Positions 1-12,184 are shown, numbered from the stretch's first letter. The stretch is 64,000 nucleotides of DNA from Aphis gossypii (GCF_020184175.1 NC_065533.1:61976351-62040350); one strand, 5' to 3'. Numbers and translations: made by a program. Notes: generated from the sequence alone by a model not told the origin.

Positions 1-66
1 GTGTTCATGTAATTTTAAATTTATCTCATTGTTCAAATAAACTGTATGGATTATAAATGGTTTTAG

Positions 67-311
67 GCCAAACAAAGAGAAAGAAGGGGTTTCAAGACAA
101 GATAACAAAATGGGCACAAGAAAAAGCTTTACTAACTGAGCAGGAATCAAACTTACAAAGGGAGGAAGCAGAATTTAAAAGAGAAGTATGGAGGGTGAAA
201 ATAGATCGAGAAAAGGAATTATTAAAAGAAGTAAAGGATAGGATAAGGTTTCAAGCTGAAAAACATGCAGCAGAAATGGAACTGCTTAAAACAAAAATAA
301 ACAATAAATAA
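67..311 (+). CDS. Harbinger Myb/SANT-like accessory protein, C-terminal exon (partial)
   Basis: This open frame begins directly after a splice acceptor (GTTTTAG ending at 66) and runs to TAA at 309-311, about 80 residues. It is highly charged and predicted coiled coil, rich in Lys and Glu with heptad-like spacing and no cysteines. In PIF/Harbinger elements the second gene encodes a Myb/SANT or MADF-type DNA-binding protein with a charged coiled-coil tail, needed for nuclear import and recruitment of the transposase. The convergent HARBI1-type gene beside it supports that reading. The DNA-binding domain itself would lie upstream of the window and is not seen, so assignment rests on context and composition. 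An AATAAA motif overlaps the stop region. Confidence 0.5.
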
Positions 312-679
312 AAAATTCAGTGTTTTGGAGTGGACATTTCACTTACTTTTTTTTATTTATATTACACATATTCAGTACAAAGTTATGTACATAGTATTGT
401 TATTTTTATTATTAATTATATATAAGTACGTGCTATAATTTTGTTATTTTTCTTTCACTTATAAGAATTAAGGAATTTGTGATATTTAATTATTTTGTTA
501 CTCATTATATGTAAGTGCATTTATAATTTTGTTATTTTTCCACCATTTATAAAGACTAAAGAATGTGTCTTGTTTGCTATATTAAAAAAAAATAATTAAC
601 TAACCAAAATATATAAATACAGTTTTTTTTTATATAACAATTTTCTTGATTGCTAGTTTAAAATATACAAAAAAAATAG
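312..679. other. Convergent 3' intergenic region of Harbinger
   Basis: AT-rich 3' untranslated sequence between the convergent accessory and transposase genes. Two imperfect direct copies of a motif around TATAATTTTGTTATTTTTC occur near 433-452 and 520-540. No further coding potential is seen. Confidence 0.5.
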
Positions 680-3171
680 TCACAATAATGAATTAAAATA
701 ATTTAAAAAGCGGTTTCTATGTATCGATTGATTTCTTCCTTGATTGTTGATAGCATGGGGTTGTTCAAATATTGTTAAAGTAATTAAATTTTCTTGTTCT
801 TCAGTAACTCTAGGCTCATCATCTCCAAACCGACGAGCAATGTTGTGCAGTACTGCTGTGGCTACTATAATAGCTTGTACTGTATCCAAGTTTCTTACAT
901 TTATTCCTAAGCTCAATATTGGAAATCGTCTCTTCCAGACACCGTATGATCTTTCTACTGGATTTCTAGTACGAATTTGTGACTCATTAAAAGTATTTTC
1001 AACGTTTGTAATTGGATTCAACATGGGTGTAATCATATAAGACTGCATTGGATAACCACTGTCAGCCACTAAAACACAATCTTTGAACTCTCTATTATCA
1101 AAGCGTTGTTTAATAGCAGAGTTTCGAAATATGTTTGCATCATGACTACTACCTGGCCATCTAGCAACTATATTTTGTATTATCAATTTTGAATCGCAAA
1201 TAGTTTGTACATTCATAGAGAAAAATTGTTTCCTGTTACGAAAAATTTCTGCATCATCACCACCTGGGGATCTAATTTTTATATGGGTACAATCTATAGC
1301 TCCAATACATGATGGGAATTTTGCAATATTGAAGAAATCCTGTTTAACTTGACGTATTTCCTCATCAGTTGTTGGAAAATTAATGAAATCTGGTCTAAGT
1401 CCTGCTAAAGCTTTTGACACTTCTATTATAATTTTCCCACCAGTAGTTTTATGTATTCCAGCAAAATCTGCACAAGTTGCTATGAAAGACCCAGTTGCAT
1501 AATACCTCAACGTCATCAACAGTTTTTGACTAGGTGTTACTGCATTATTTCTGAAAATATAAATTAATACAATTATTAAACACTACACTATTTATTTTTA
1601 ATTTATATTATAATGTATAAATGTATAAATAATGTATTAATCATCCATTATTTTTACGAATAGTAATTTAATAGTACATTCATTAAATTGTATACCTAAT
1701 TGTATTTCAGCCTGCAGTCCTAAATGTATTAGAAATCAAATATCTTTAGTTAATTTTTAATTATAGGCTAAAATAGGACAGGCATATTAAATTTGTGAAT
1801 AATAGTTTACGTACATTTTTCTACAATGTATTCAAAGCAACTAGATACATTTTTAATAATTATTAAAAAAGAATTATTTATTTATCTCTAGTACAATATT
1901 TTTATTCTTAAGGTTTATCAATTTAGGGAGGAACATATTATAATATCCATTTATTTAGAATTCCAGACTAAATGTTACTACAAATCGTATTATAAAATAC
2001 TTTTTAAATTTACCTTTTCAAGCTAGCACTATAAAAGTATATAAAGCACTAAACTTAAAAAAGTTTATATTTATTTATAATTTTTCTGTTCTGATAGATT
2101 TATAAAAACATGAACATTTAATACCAATTTTTGACCATGAACATAATACTAGGTTTAAACAAAATTTTAATATATGCTTACCAAATTGTAGGTACTATAG
2201 TTTTGGTCAAAAAGGTACATTTTATATTTACTTACACTAATGTGTTTCATGTAATTTTAAAAATTTTACTACTTTTAAAAAATATATATAACAAATTGGA
2301 TTTAGATTGTATTTAATTTTAGTTTACCTATATCATATTTTTCACTTGTTTATCTATTTTTTTTATTTTCTTTATTGGCCGCTTCTTATTAAATTTTGTA
2401 CCCCTTTTCATGCTCTACTATACTATTATTATTTAGTTTAATTTAGTTTCTTGATACGGTTATAAAATACATTTTATTTTACTTTAATTTATCATTTATT
2501 ACTAGTATACTTTTATCTATTTTTTATTTCTTTTTAAGAACTTACTCTCCCAGCACAAGCTCTGCTTTTTAAGAATATTGCAATATTGTTAAATTTTTTT
2601 AAGTATTGTAAATTTATAATTTACTTATTAATGTATATTAAAACATTTAAAATTTAAATATGTAACAATGTGTTATTGTTGCAATAAAGTTATTATTATT
2701 AAAAAAAAACTTAAATAATAAATAATTTAAATTTGTAATGGAGTAATAAATGTAATACCTATAAATTATAATAATAATTAGAAAAAAGGGTATAACTAAT
2801 AAGTAATAATTATATAGAAACAGCATACATTGCATACCTTACTCTTTCCCTACAACACTATACTTTTTTTTAAAATAGATCAAACCTAAATAATAAACTA
2901 TTTTAATACACACTTACCTACTGGTTTGTGATACGATTTTTGATTCTATTATACGTAGAATAAACTTGACAGTATCTTTGTTCAAACGAAACCTATTCAA
3001 AAACTCATCATCTCTCCATACTTTAAAATGATCAGGTCGTTTGCGAATAATTTTAGCACGCCTAGGGAAAGCTACAAGTTCTGCTAAATGCTCAAAATCA
3101 TCGATTGCTTCATCACTTTCTTCGGTATCGGAATAGTCGTCATCAAAATCCATATAGTCTTGTGTATCCAT
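680..3171 (-). CDS. HARBI1-like PIF/Harbinger transposase (DDE_Tnp_4), two exons
   Basis: Predicted join of exon 1 (3171-2918) and exon 2 (1550-680), about 374 residues, the usual length for HARBI1-type nucleases. The donor at 2917 (GTAAG) and acceptor at 1551-1552 (TTTCAG) join in phase: a split Arg codon links the N-terminal acidic/helical region to the conserved stretch leading into LLMTLRYYATGSF. Catalytic motifs are intact: first Asp in GAIDCTH, second Asp in VADSGYP, and Glu in NPVERSYGVWKRRFP. I chose the internal Met at 3171 over a more upstream Met because the preceding sequence is hydrophobic, AT-rich and unlike the family. The enzyme cuts and pastes the element using TIRs. No stop or frameshift is visible, so this copy may still be functional. 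The intron (1551-2917, about 1.37 kb) holds nothing recognisable. Confidence 0.88.
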
Positions 3172-3898
3172 AGTTAAAAAAAAAGTAATATGTAAAATAT
3201 ATAATATTATATCGAAAACCATAAACAAGAAAACCGAAAACAAATTTAAATAATTTTGTTCGCGGCACAATGTAGATGGTTTTTTTGAAAAATAATCAAG
3301 AATGATAATGATATCAAAATAATCACAAAAAAATAAAAATTAACAACCAATCAGATACTTTAACGGTTCATCACATTTTGTAACCAGCCGATATCGTTTG
3401 GTAAGCGTAACCGGTAACTGACGGTCAATTACAGAGTGGTACTACTCTCGGACTTAATACGCCATACGAAATAATAATAATTTAGAGTTATAACTTAGTT
3501 TTTAGTAAGTAGTTTTTATTTTTTATTTTTTTTATTTTAGCTATAGTTTATTATATAGTTACTATAGTCATAATACATATTATAGTTTATACAAATAATT
3601 ATTCTCATACACATAAACAAATCTAGGTTAAATTAGTCTAGTTTAAAATCTGTTAAATAAAATAATCAATTAAATGTATAAATTTACTTAAGTACATATA
3701 AAAATGTATACTCATAAATTTAAATGTTTATTGCAAAATTATGTAATCAGATTCTATTTTTGATTGTTTTAAAATAAAGCTTTAATCACTTTATAATGTT
3801 ATGAGGACATAACACAAACAGGTATGGGGGATGTAATGATAGCCACATATAACGCTATAATAGTGGCGTCATCATAATCCCTTGCATGTGCGTGGTCG

Positions 3899-3942
3899 CA
3901 CATATGTTCAGTGGATTTTTCACTCGATAGTGAACATATGTG
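3899..3942. repeat. 12-bp perfect inverted repeat (hairpin)
   Basis: Arms CACATATGTTCA (3899-3910) and TGAACATATGTG (3931-3942) are exact reverse complements separated by 20 bases. Function is unknown; it could be part of a degenerate transposon end. Confidence 0.6.
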
Positions 3943-4438
3943 GTCAGACACTGTTATGTCCTTTGACCATTGTATAGTTTTATTACACCACTGGCTCAAA
4001 GAGACACCCATCAACCATCGATAATCTGCAAACTCGATGTAAACGTGTAAGAATAACTGACAATTTAAGTTTTTCTGTTAATGTGAAACAGTCTTCAATT
4101 ATATTAACATTCTAATGAAAATTATATTACTTTATCACATATCGATTTACACCGTTTGAAACAATTGCAACACTGTATTGATTTATATATTATTGAAAAA
4201 CAAAAAAAATTGTCAAGTCATCAAACGACTTTTGACACTGCATATTCACTAATTATGGCAGATATAAACGGGTTTCCTTCTTCTTGTCGTCGGAATGAAT
4301 TTATAAACCAATATATTCAGAATTATGACCTAAGTTATAGTAAAATGGAGTCTAACGATATTTCTTTTATGTATGAATTATTATAGTATCATTATAATTT
4401 ATAATTCACTATCAGATATGATAGTAGGATATAAATAG

Positions 4439-4566
4439 CGGTTCTGCTACCCCCGCTCGCACCTTCCCCCTCCCTGGCTCGTCCTTCCTTCCCCCGCCCT
4501 TCTACCCCGTCACCGTATAGCACGTCATCCCTCCCACGCACATCTCCACCCTCACCTCCACCCATC
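4439..4566. repeat. Pyrimidine-rich, GC-rich low-complexity tract
   Basis: C-rich runs (CCCCC, CCTTCCCCC and similar) stand out sharply from the AT-rich surroundings. The purine-rich complement translates as a Gly/Glu/Arg low-complexity frame, which I regard as composition rather than a gene. Confidence 0.5.
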
Positions 4567-5134
4567 ACTACACCTGTTGTAATATATATAATTGTACATA
4601 GCATATTATTGTACACAGCATATTATTATACACATATACCGCTTCGATTCTATTCCATTGAGAGATATTATCAAAACTGATGTATTTAAAGAAATATACA
4701 TGGGTCATATAAAAAAATTGTTAAGATAAGCGGTCATTTTCAAAGATTTATATAATAACACCGCACCTACTAGCGGGTAGCACCACTATACATTTTCGAA
4801 AATTATATATATTTATATATCATTGTTATATTATCGATCCGTATGTGATTTCGATGGTCATTTGAAAACTATTATCAAGATGGCATTTTAAGAAAAATAC
4901 GGACATTTTTTCAAGGTAAAAACGTACACCCCCTACCAGTGAGGTTGTTAGGTACATTTTAAGAAAAACAAACATAGTTTTCGACTATTCAGTCTTAAAA
5001 TTTCCCGCGTATAAGCCAGTACAAGATTGATTCAGCTAACGAAAAATTCACCAAGTCCAAACTGTTAAACGTAAGTATTTGGTTTTGCAATAATAATTAA
5101 AATATTTTATAAGTATACATAATCTAATTCTTAG

Positions 5135-5615
5135 ATGACGAACAACTACGAAGAATATAACATTCAAGAAATAATCGATGAAGCACCTGTATTCCCGTCA
5201 TCGATGTTACAGAGTATGACCGATCCGTATAGTGCCATAGTAAGTTATTAATTTTAAGAGAATAAAATTATTATTTTTTTAGAAATTAAATTAATTGTTA
5301 TTATTTAGACTCCACCGGAAGCTCTTTCGCTGGACTTGTTCCCGTCATCGATATCACCAAGCATGTTGCACATGCTTCCGTTAAAGACTCTTCGCGAGTT
5401 CCATAATCTGATTATCGGAATAATAAAACAACGAGAGATCAAGTCTTTTTCCTGGGGCGAGGATGAGGATGAAAATGATGCACTGAATATGGTCATGGAG
5501 AGGTATGAAAAAGAAAATACCATCGCCACTGCTTCCGACGATTGGGGGAGGGGGGGGGGGGTAACGAAGAGGAAAATTTGGCATTAAACAAGGTTATGGA
5601 CATGTATGAGGGTTA
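5135..5615 (+). pseudogene. Unknown two-exon gene upstream of polymerase relic, frameshifted in a G run
   Basis: Exon 1 runs from ATG at 5135 to 5239 and is followed by GTAAGT. Exon 2 starts at 5309 after TTATTTAG; both exons are in phase 0. An acceptor-like TTCTTAG directly precedes the ATG, so a 5' leader exon is likely. The protein has an acidic N-terminus, a motif FPSSM/FPSSI present once in each exon, and an acidic segment around EDEDENDALNMV. A related segment (around NEEENLALNKVMDMYEG) follows after a poly-G run at 5550-5561, but in another frame, ending at TAG near 5615. The run has a net one-base shift relative to an uninterrupted frame. No family is recognised. Position directly 5' of a DNA polymerase on the same strand suggests both once belonged to one mobile element. 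Confidence 0.45.
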
Positions 5616-6057
5616 GGGATTGTCAAGTGTTGTACAGTTGTAATATATACATTTTTTTTCTCATTTATATAATTGACTTATTATTTTAACTTAGTATTTA
5701 AATATTTCAAACATTCTGGTTAAATAGTATATGAAAACGGTTCTTGAGAGTGATTAATTCTCAAAGTACGCACCTAAGCGTTTGTGGCGAGAAAAACACT
5801 TATACAAAATAGTAAGACATTATAATACTATTTTTCTGTCAGTACTCGTTATCGTGGTCACCAGAGATTGGTTGCGTAAGCTGTTACTGCAGGTATCTAT
5901 ATTTACTTGTTTGACGGTTTGGACATTGGAAGCCGAAATACTTATAGTATACGTCAGGCTCTGGCATGACGTATACGACACAGGTTAGTGTTATTTATTA
6001 CGATCGAATTAATTAGATTGTTTTTTTTAATTTAAGATTCTTATACTACCGCTGTTA
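5616..6057. other. Spacer between unknown gene and polymerase relic
   Basis: Contains a 68-codon open frame at 5782-5988 ending near a possible donor (CACAG|GTTAGT at about 5983) and an acceptor-like TTTAAG near 6038. These might join an upstream exon to the polymerase relic. I see no domain in it. Confidence 0.3.
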
Positions 6058-9000
6058 ATGGTAAACGCGTTTCCAACCGCCAACACCTCATCCACTGCTA
6101 GGTCAAAAATAAAGCGTATATATTTTGTACAATCCTCCGGTTTTGTAGAAATCTCAGCCTCTAAAGCCCGAACAGTTGTGTGGTACTATGCTAAAAATAC
6201 GGGAGATATCAAAAATTATACGGACTTTCTCCGCTCTCTCAAATCCGAATTAAAGCAGTTGTTAAAAACACGAGCACAGGAGCACCCTATTTAGTTCAAT
6301 TTAAAGCTTGAGGCCAGCTGTAGTATACGTATAGTATAGTAATTAGTGTCTAATTCATTGGAGAATAGGGCATTTAAAACATCTGCGGTCGAGATTTTTG
6401 TAGAGAGCGATATTTCGGCGATAATACAGGGGCCGTTTAATAAATTGTTAAGTGAAAACGAAACATACGCAAGTAGAGGGAGCGGGTTTACATTAAAGAG
6501 CATAGACGGGTTATTGTTGACTATATATAAATATATGCCGATGGGAGGATCGTCATACATACAGTTGCCAGCGTTTATTGATAGGAAACGGGCCACTATC
6601 AACCCTCAAAATTTAGACCAGCAATGTTTGAAGTGGGCGATTGTCGCGAGGCATGTAACGGGCCCGGTGGCATGTCGTGTCGGTGACAATTATAGACAAC
6701 ATGAAGGCAAATATAATTTCGAAGAAATTTCCTTTCCAACGCCTTTATCTGATATAAAAAAATTCGAAAAAAATAATACACGCGTGTCCATAAATGTTTA
6801 CGGCTTTGAAAAAAAATTTAATCCGGCAAAAAATATCCTACTATCAATATATACCTAATTCGTGTAGTTGATGAGGAGAAGTCGGGCCATTTCGACTTGC
6901 TTTTGACAACGTGTGATGACAACTCGCACTACACGTATATAACTAGTTTGTCGCGACTCGTACGGTCGCAAAAAACTAGATATGAACATTCGGTATATTT
7001 TTGTAAGCGATGTTTTTGTACTTTTGATAATAGACTACTAAAGTTCAAGTCTAGTGGACGTGAGGCGTTGGAAGAGCACAAATTGTTCTGTGGGGTACAT
7101 AAGCCTATTTTTCCGGAAATGCCAAATGAGGAATGTACAAATTTTAAAAAATGGAAAAATACTCTTAGACAGCCATTTGTTTTTTACGCTGATTTCGAGG
7201 CCTTAATAGTAAAAACGGACGAGGTAAAGGGTGGAAATACAAAAATAATTCATAAACATGAGACGATGAGCTACGGATTTTTGGTAAAGGTAAGCGATGA
7301 CGTGCCGACGGAGCTCATCGAAGAATATGAAATACCTACAGTGCCGGTAGTATGCAGAAGGGACGAACAACATGCGGACGTAGCGAAATGTTTTGTTGAG
7401 GCTATAGTTGTGGTCAATTGGAAAATTGAAAAGTTAATGAAGACTAACATTTCTTTGGCCATGGCCGAAAATGAAGAAAAAACACATAAAGAGTGTAATC
7501 GGTGTAATTTATGTAAATGTATTTTAGCCAGTGGCGAAAAAGTTAGAGATCATAATCATCTGACGGGTAAATTTAGACAAACTTTGTGTTCAAAGTGCAA
7601 CTTAGAGTTACAACAGTCTAAATTTGTACTGGTATTTTTTCATAATCTCTCCAACTATGACTCACACTTCATAGTCACTGAACTTGGTTTTGATACTGAA
7701 AGCATATCCGTTATTCCGAATAGTGAAGAGAAATGTATATCTTTTACAAAACATATAAGTAGTAAGTTCACTATTCGGTTTATCGATACGTTCAGGTTTA
7801 TGGCGTCTAGTTTATCGTCTCTGGCTGAAAACTTAATTACACATAAGTTCGAAAACTTCCGTGAAGCAGCTAAACATTTTGTCGGCGAAGATATGCCTCT
7901 TGTTACTCGGAAAGGTGTTTACCCGTACGAGTACACAGATAGTTGGGCCAAGTTGGATGTGTCATGTTTACTGGGGGAGGAGGAATTTTAACTTTAATAG
8001 GGAACAACTTGTACGGTTATGCAATGTTAGAGTACATGCCGTATGGTAATTTTAACTGGGTTGAGCCAAATTTAGACGGTTTCAGCGAATTAACCCCCAA
8101 ATCGGGTAGAGGTCGTGTATACGAAGTAGATTATCATACCTGCAACACTTGCACGATAAGCATAATGATCAGCCATTCCTACCACAAAATAGCACACAAC
8201 AAGGCTCAAAAGTGAGGAAACTTATGGCGACGTTTGAGCGTAACTATATTGTGCATTATAGGAATCTGCAGCAGGCAATTGATAACGGGTTGATAGTTGA
8301 AAAGGTAAATATTTTATTTTACATTATTTTAAAACGAATTTTTTAAACTTTTTATTCAACTTTTTTTTTAAACTTTTTTTTTCTACAGGGAAAACGATGC
8401 AATCTTAACGTAAGGAATGGAGTTGGTATCATGTGAGCGGCCCAAAAACTTATAAATAAAACTACATTTAAGCATTGCACCAGATATAGCGATACCCTTA
8501 GCGCTGTCACTTTGGAAAATAAAATAATCAAATTTGATAAACCTATATAGATTGGTAAAAATTTACTTTATATTTTATATTATACATTGATCAATACATT
8601 TTTATTTTATTTTCTATTTGATTCGCTGTATTGGACATCAGCAAAACTTTGATGTATGATTATCATTATAATGTGTGAGGCACTATGGTGAACACATTAA
8701 GCTTATGCATACTGACACAGGTAAATGTATATTAAAACTATTCTCTTGTGTATTTATTAATTAATATCATTGTTACAAATTCACTAGTGTATCACATTAT
8801 GACTGATGATTTTTTACACTGACTTGTTGGAAAATCCAAACTTGATGGATAGGTTAGACACGGCAGACTTGCCATCTAACCATCCGTGCTATACAACAGC
8901 ACGTTATGATGAAAAGCGGGTTGTGCTAGATGATTAAATAAACACACTAGCTCATGGACACTACAGTATAGAGTGAGTTATCACAATTATATTTAAAAAT

Positions 9001-9149
9001 AATTTTACTAATTTTACTTATAATTTTATAGAAAAGATGAACCTGAGTTTTGGCCAGAACTCAAATTTCAGTTGGTTCCTGAAGGACAGCCATGGACAGA
9101 TGCAGATAAAGAAATCGCTAAAATGCTTTTACGATGTTTAATGGAATAG
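6058..9149 (+). pseudogene. Protein-primed type-B DNA polymerase relic (Polinton/adintovirus-like)
   Basis: A decayed gene with several frame changes. In order: an N-terminal region (6058-6858, stop at 6292-6294, frame change near 6830 at an A run), then a frame with exonuclease motif I (YADFEAL, about 7180-7200), a Cys/His module resembling an endonuclease VII fold (CNLCKC, DHNHLTGKFR, CSKCN, about 7495-7600), exonuclease motif II (HNLSNYDSHF, about 7648), and the PYEYTDSW segment (about 7925). A deletion removes polymerase motif A. Motif B (NNLYGYAM) lies near 8005, a degenerate motif C (HTDT) near 8690, and C-terminal family segments at 8840-8940. Intron-like gaps with GT..AG edges occur at about 8299-8388 and 8721-8790. 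These polymerases replicate self-synthesising transposons and related viruses. This copy cannot make a full protein. Confidence 0.75.
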
Positions 9150-10494
9150 TTATACCCCCATTTTGTAAACTGTTTTATCTATATAACTGTTAACATTAGT
9201 AAATGTACTATATATATTATATTATTATTAGTTGATAAGGGAGGGGAACTGATTATGTGATTAATGTTATTGTGATATTTACTATTTAGTTTAGTTCAGT
9301 CTAGTCTCAACGGCCGTAATGTGGGCGAGTTACGTTGTTTCTTAATCATGATTATTAAATAAATAAATGATCAGTATATTAAATATTGTTAATATAACCA
9401 TGTTATTTGTTTGATGTATATATACAACTAATCATGTTGTAGTATGTTTCGGATAAAAATGAATGTATGTATAAAACAATGTTAAAATGTAAATATTATT
9501 ATATTTGTTAAAAAAAAAAATATGTTACAATAATAAATGTAAAATTATTATGTTATTAAAAAAAATTTATGTTACAATAATAAATGTAAAAATATAATAT
9601 TTTTATGTTCACTCCTTAGGTTTCCCTAATCTAGGGTTCACTTATCGTTACTTAAAGGCTACATTCAGCTTCTTTCCATCTATAAAAATAATATAAAATT
9701 TTTTTTTTTTAATCTTACTGTAATATGATTATTAAAAAAAAAAAAAAAAAATACATTTATTAGAAGTATATTATACTAGCAGGGATCTGGGTAAAGCGGA
9801 TAGTTGGACAAAGTGAATAATATTAATACGTTTTTGAATATTGGTGATTAAATAATAAAGAGCGTATAAGTTGTCAGCAACGTGTATCTCCTTTGTAGGG
9901 ATAATGATTTAATATCATTCACTAGTTTACATTTGCCATAAAAGCGTTTATCCGAAAATAGTCCTGGTCATTTCGTATATAAATAATATAATATATTATA
10001 ATATTACCTGTTCTTGCTATCAACATTCTTAGGTAATATTTTTGATTTTATAGTGGCTGATGGTCCAGTACTTGGAACTTTTTTCTTCAGTTAGAGATTT
10101 AACATTTATCAAATTGTCAACTTGTTTTACCGTAATAGTATTTATGATATCAATTTCAATTTTTTCATTTTTTAGCAAACTTTCAATATTATCCAAATAT
10201 AAAATATTCCTTAGTAATTCTTTATAGCATTATTATATTCAATTTTCATTGAGTTTTCAAGTTATACCATAACTACCTAATTGTATTGTATTATACTATC
10301 ATGTATCTTTCAATAAAATACAAATAGCAGAACAGATTTAATAGTATATAACTGAACCTTCAACGAGAATAAACGATGATTCAACATTTATTATTAAAAT
10401 GTATTATATAAATAATTATTTAAAAGTTTTTGATACTAAATAATTATTTTCTTATTCAGTTGATTTTTTTGTTTGTGATATAATTTTAGGTGGA
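9150..10494. other. AT-rich spacer, no gene seen
   Basis: Holds a 48-bp tandem duplication (9521-9592) and several A/T runs. No coding frame of interest, no RNA gene recognised. Confidence 0.5.
9521..9592. repeat. 48-bp-period tandem duplication
   Basis: TATGTTACAATAATAAATGT occurs at 9521 and again at 9569, with similar A-rich sequence between. Confidence 0.7.
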
Positions 10495-10733
10495 GAAAAC
10501 ACTTAGAACTCCGTCCTCTATGGCACTATTAAAAAAAGCTGGTTTAAAATAAGCCATACTTGATAATATTACAAGATGGAATTCTAAGTACTTAATGTTA
10601 GTTAGATTAATTGAGATGAAAACTTTTTGTGGAGATCATCAACAGATAAATCACGATTTGAAGTTGAATGATGGTGAATGGAGACGAATTGAATGTTTGG
10701 TAATATATAAATAAATTATAACATTGATTACAA

Positions 10734-11321
10734 ACAAGTCAACTCCAGGCTGCACCTCCTTAGACCTCTTTTAAAATCCAAACTATCCCTAACAAACAAG
10801 GTGACAATATATAAAGTGATAATCCGTCCGGTCTGGCTCTATGGCATTCAGATATGGGGGTCCTCAAAGCCTTCAAACACTAGAACACTACAAGCATTTC
10901 AATCAATATGTTTACGCCTAATCACCTCCTCCCCCTGGTACGTAACAAATAAAAACCTCCACAAAGATTTAAAACTACCCACTCTTAACGAATTGGCCAA
11001 ATCCCATTATACCAAATTCTTTTCTAAACTACACACTCATTATAATCCTTTAATCCAAAAACTATCCTCCGCAACACACGTCCCTAAAAGACTAAAAAGG
11101 CTGTGGCCCCGAGACTTGCTCAAAGCATACAATTATAATGTTACGAGTCATAACTTATGACCTAACTAAACAATAACTTAATGTAATCTCTGGTCAGGTG
11201 ACACTACTGAGGGTCTTCCTATTCGAATATTTTATAATGTTATATAAACTTTGTCATCATACTTACTGATTATTGTAAAATAGATTGTAAATATACGTTT
11301 TAAATAAAAAAAAAAAAAAAA
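10734..11321 (+). mobile_element. 5'-truncated non-LTR retrotransposon (LINE) with 13-bp target duplication
   Basis: The 13-bp direct repeat ACATTGATTACAA flanks the insertion (10721-10733 and 11322-11334). The insert starts mid-ORF, encodes the end of a Jockey-like reverse transcriptase (open to TGA at 11158-11160) with the conserved LYG.QIWG signature, has a 3' UTR of about 160 bp, and ends in AATAAA followed by an A run. All of this is the classic product of target-primed reverse transcription. Confidence 0.88.
10801..11160 (+). CDS. LINE reverse transcriptase C-terminal fragment
   Basis: About 119 residues from 10801, and the frame extends upstream to about 10738 at the truncation point. 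The sequence includes VIIRPVWLYGIQIWGSSK, the usual end of the RT thumb region in Jockey/CR1-type elements (family pattern: RP.L.YG...W). No endonuclease or catalytic YADD box remains because the copy is 5' truncated. The fragment is undamaged over its length, implying a fairly recent insertion. It is not expected to be translated by its own promoter. Confidence 0.8.
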   Translation: MTIYKVIIRPVWLYGIQIWGSSKPSNTRTLQAFQSICLRLITSSPWYVTNKNLHKDLKLPTLNELAKSHYTKFFSKLHTHYNPLIQKLSSATHVPKRLKRLWPRDLLKAYNYNVTSHNL

Positions 11322-12184
11322 ACATTGATTACAACTTTTATTATTACATTTCAAATTTTGTATAGATTACATCTCTTGAACCAGTCTATTTAGCTACTAA
11401 AATGCTTCAGAAAATAGATTTAACTATAGGAGATTTTTACGGGATTAAAAATAAATTGAATCAAATTAGTTCTGTTTTATCATTATCTATTTTAAATCAT
11501 ATGAAAACACGTGAACTTCAATTAATGGAAAATGATATATTTATTTCAGGTAATACATCTATATTGTAACTTTTATTGGTATATTGCATTTTTATATTTT
11601 ATTTTATAGCTGTATACATGGATCCTTGGTTCATATGTTTACTAACCGTCCCAAAACAAGAAAAGGCGGTCAATTACCTTTTGAAAATATGGAATTTAAA
11701 AGACCCATTAACAACTGCTGAGGTATAAATCAATATAAAACATAACATTTAATCCACCTCCTATATTATGTTTAATCATTTTATTATTGTATGAACAGGA
11801 ACTAAGAACCTATAACCATTGTATTTATTCTTATGAATTAATGTTACTTCTTAGTTTTTTAACCTGAAACCCTGATTCCACATAAAATAATAAATAACTT
11901 TATTAACTTTGAAGTCTCAAGTGACTCATCTAACTAATATTTCTTAATCAGTTATATATAAATGTAGACATGATTATTTAAGAAATGTACTACCTATTTT
12001 ATTTTATTTTATAATCATTGAATTGAAAGATACAAATTATGAGGGCTATTATAAGGAACTTAAAAGTAAAAAAATGGTAAGTAACATTTTTATCTTTCTT
12101 TAGAACCCAGAAATCATTCCGATTGATGAACCCGATGACAATACAGAGGAAATAAATATTGAAGATAATGGGGATAAATTTTAG

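Larger units (their letters stand above)
1..3450. mobile_element. PIF/Harbinger element, left end outside the window
   Basis: The two genes expected of an autonomous PIF/Harbinger transposon are present in convergent orientation: the C-terminal exon of a Myb/SANT-like accessory protein on + and a DDE transposase on -. The left end lies outside the window, so the terminal inverted repeats cannot be paired. The right boundary is only a guess, somewhere in the less AT-rich stretch at about 3370-3470 upstream of the transposase start. Harbinger elements normally make 3-bp target duplications, which cannot be tested here. Confidence 0.6.
3172..5134. other. Non-coding stretch with hairpin and GC-rich tract
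   Basis: The first part is the 5' side of the transposase gene and the presumed Harbinger end. A 12-bp perfect inverted repeat lies at 3899-3942. A 76-codon open frame at 4156-4386 (+) has no recognisable domain and no close flanking gene; I do not call it. A strongly pyrimidine-rich, GC-rich tract lies at 4439-4566. The rest is AT-rich with no clear signal. Confidence 0.4.
10495..12184 (+). pseudogene. hAT transposase relic, split by introns and a LINE
   Basis: Exon-like pieces on + at about 10495-10699, 11367-11550, 11611-11720 and 12103-12184 are separated by gaps with GT..AG edges. The first contains a motif close to DNITRWNSKYLMLVRLIE, typical of the hAT catalytic core, preceded by an in-frame TAA (near 10549). 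Later pieces carry LEPVYLATKMLQ and AVYMDPWF, the latter resembling the hAT LDPRF motif with a changed residue. The C-terminal dimerisation region is missing. The gap between the first two pieces has been enlarged by a LINE insertion. It is dead because of the stop and the missing ends; it is too degraded to place in a hAT subgroup. Confidence 0.6.

Noticed and set aside
744..1040. Plus-strand open frame opposite the HARBI1-like transposase
   Set aside because: Shadow of the conserved transposase on the other strand.
4392..4616. Gly/Glu-rich open frame on - over the pyrimidine tract
   Set aside because: Explained by the low-complexity composition of the opposite strand; no domain or splice context.
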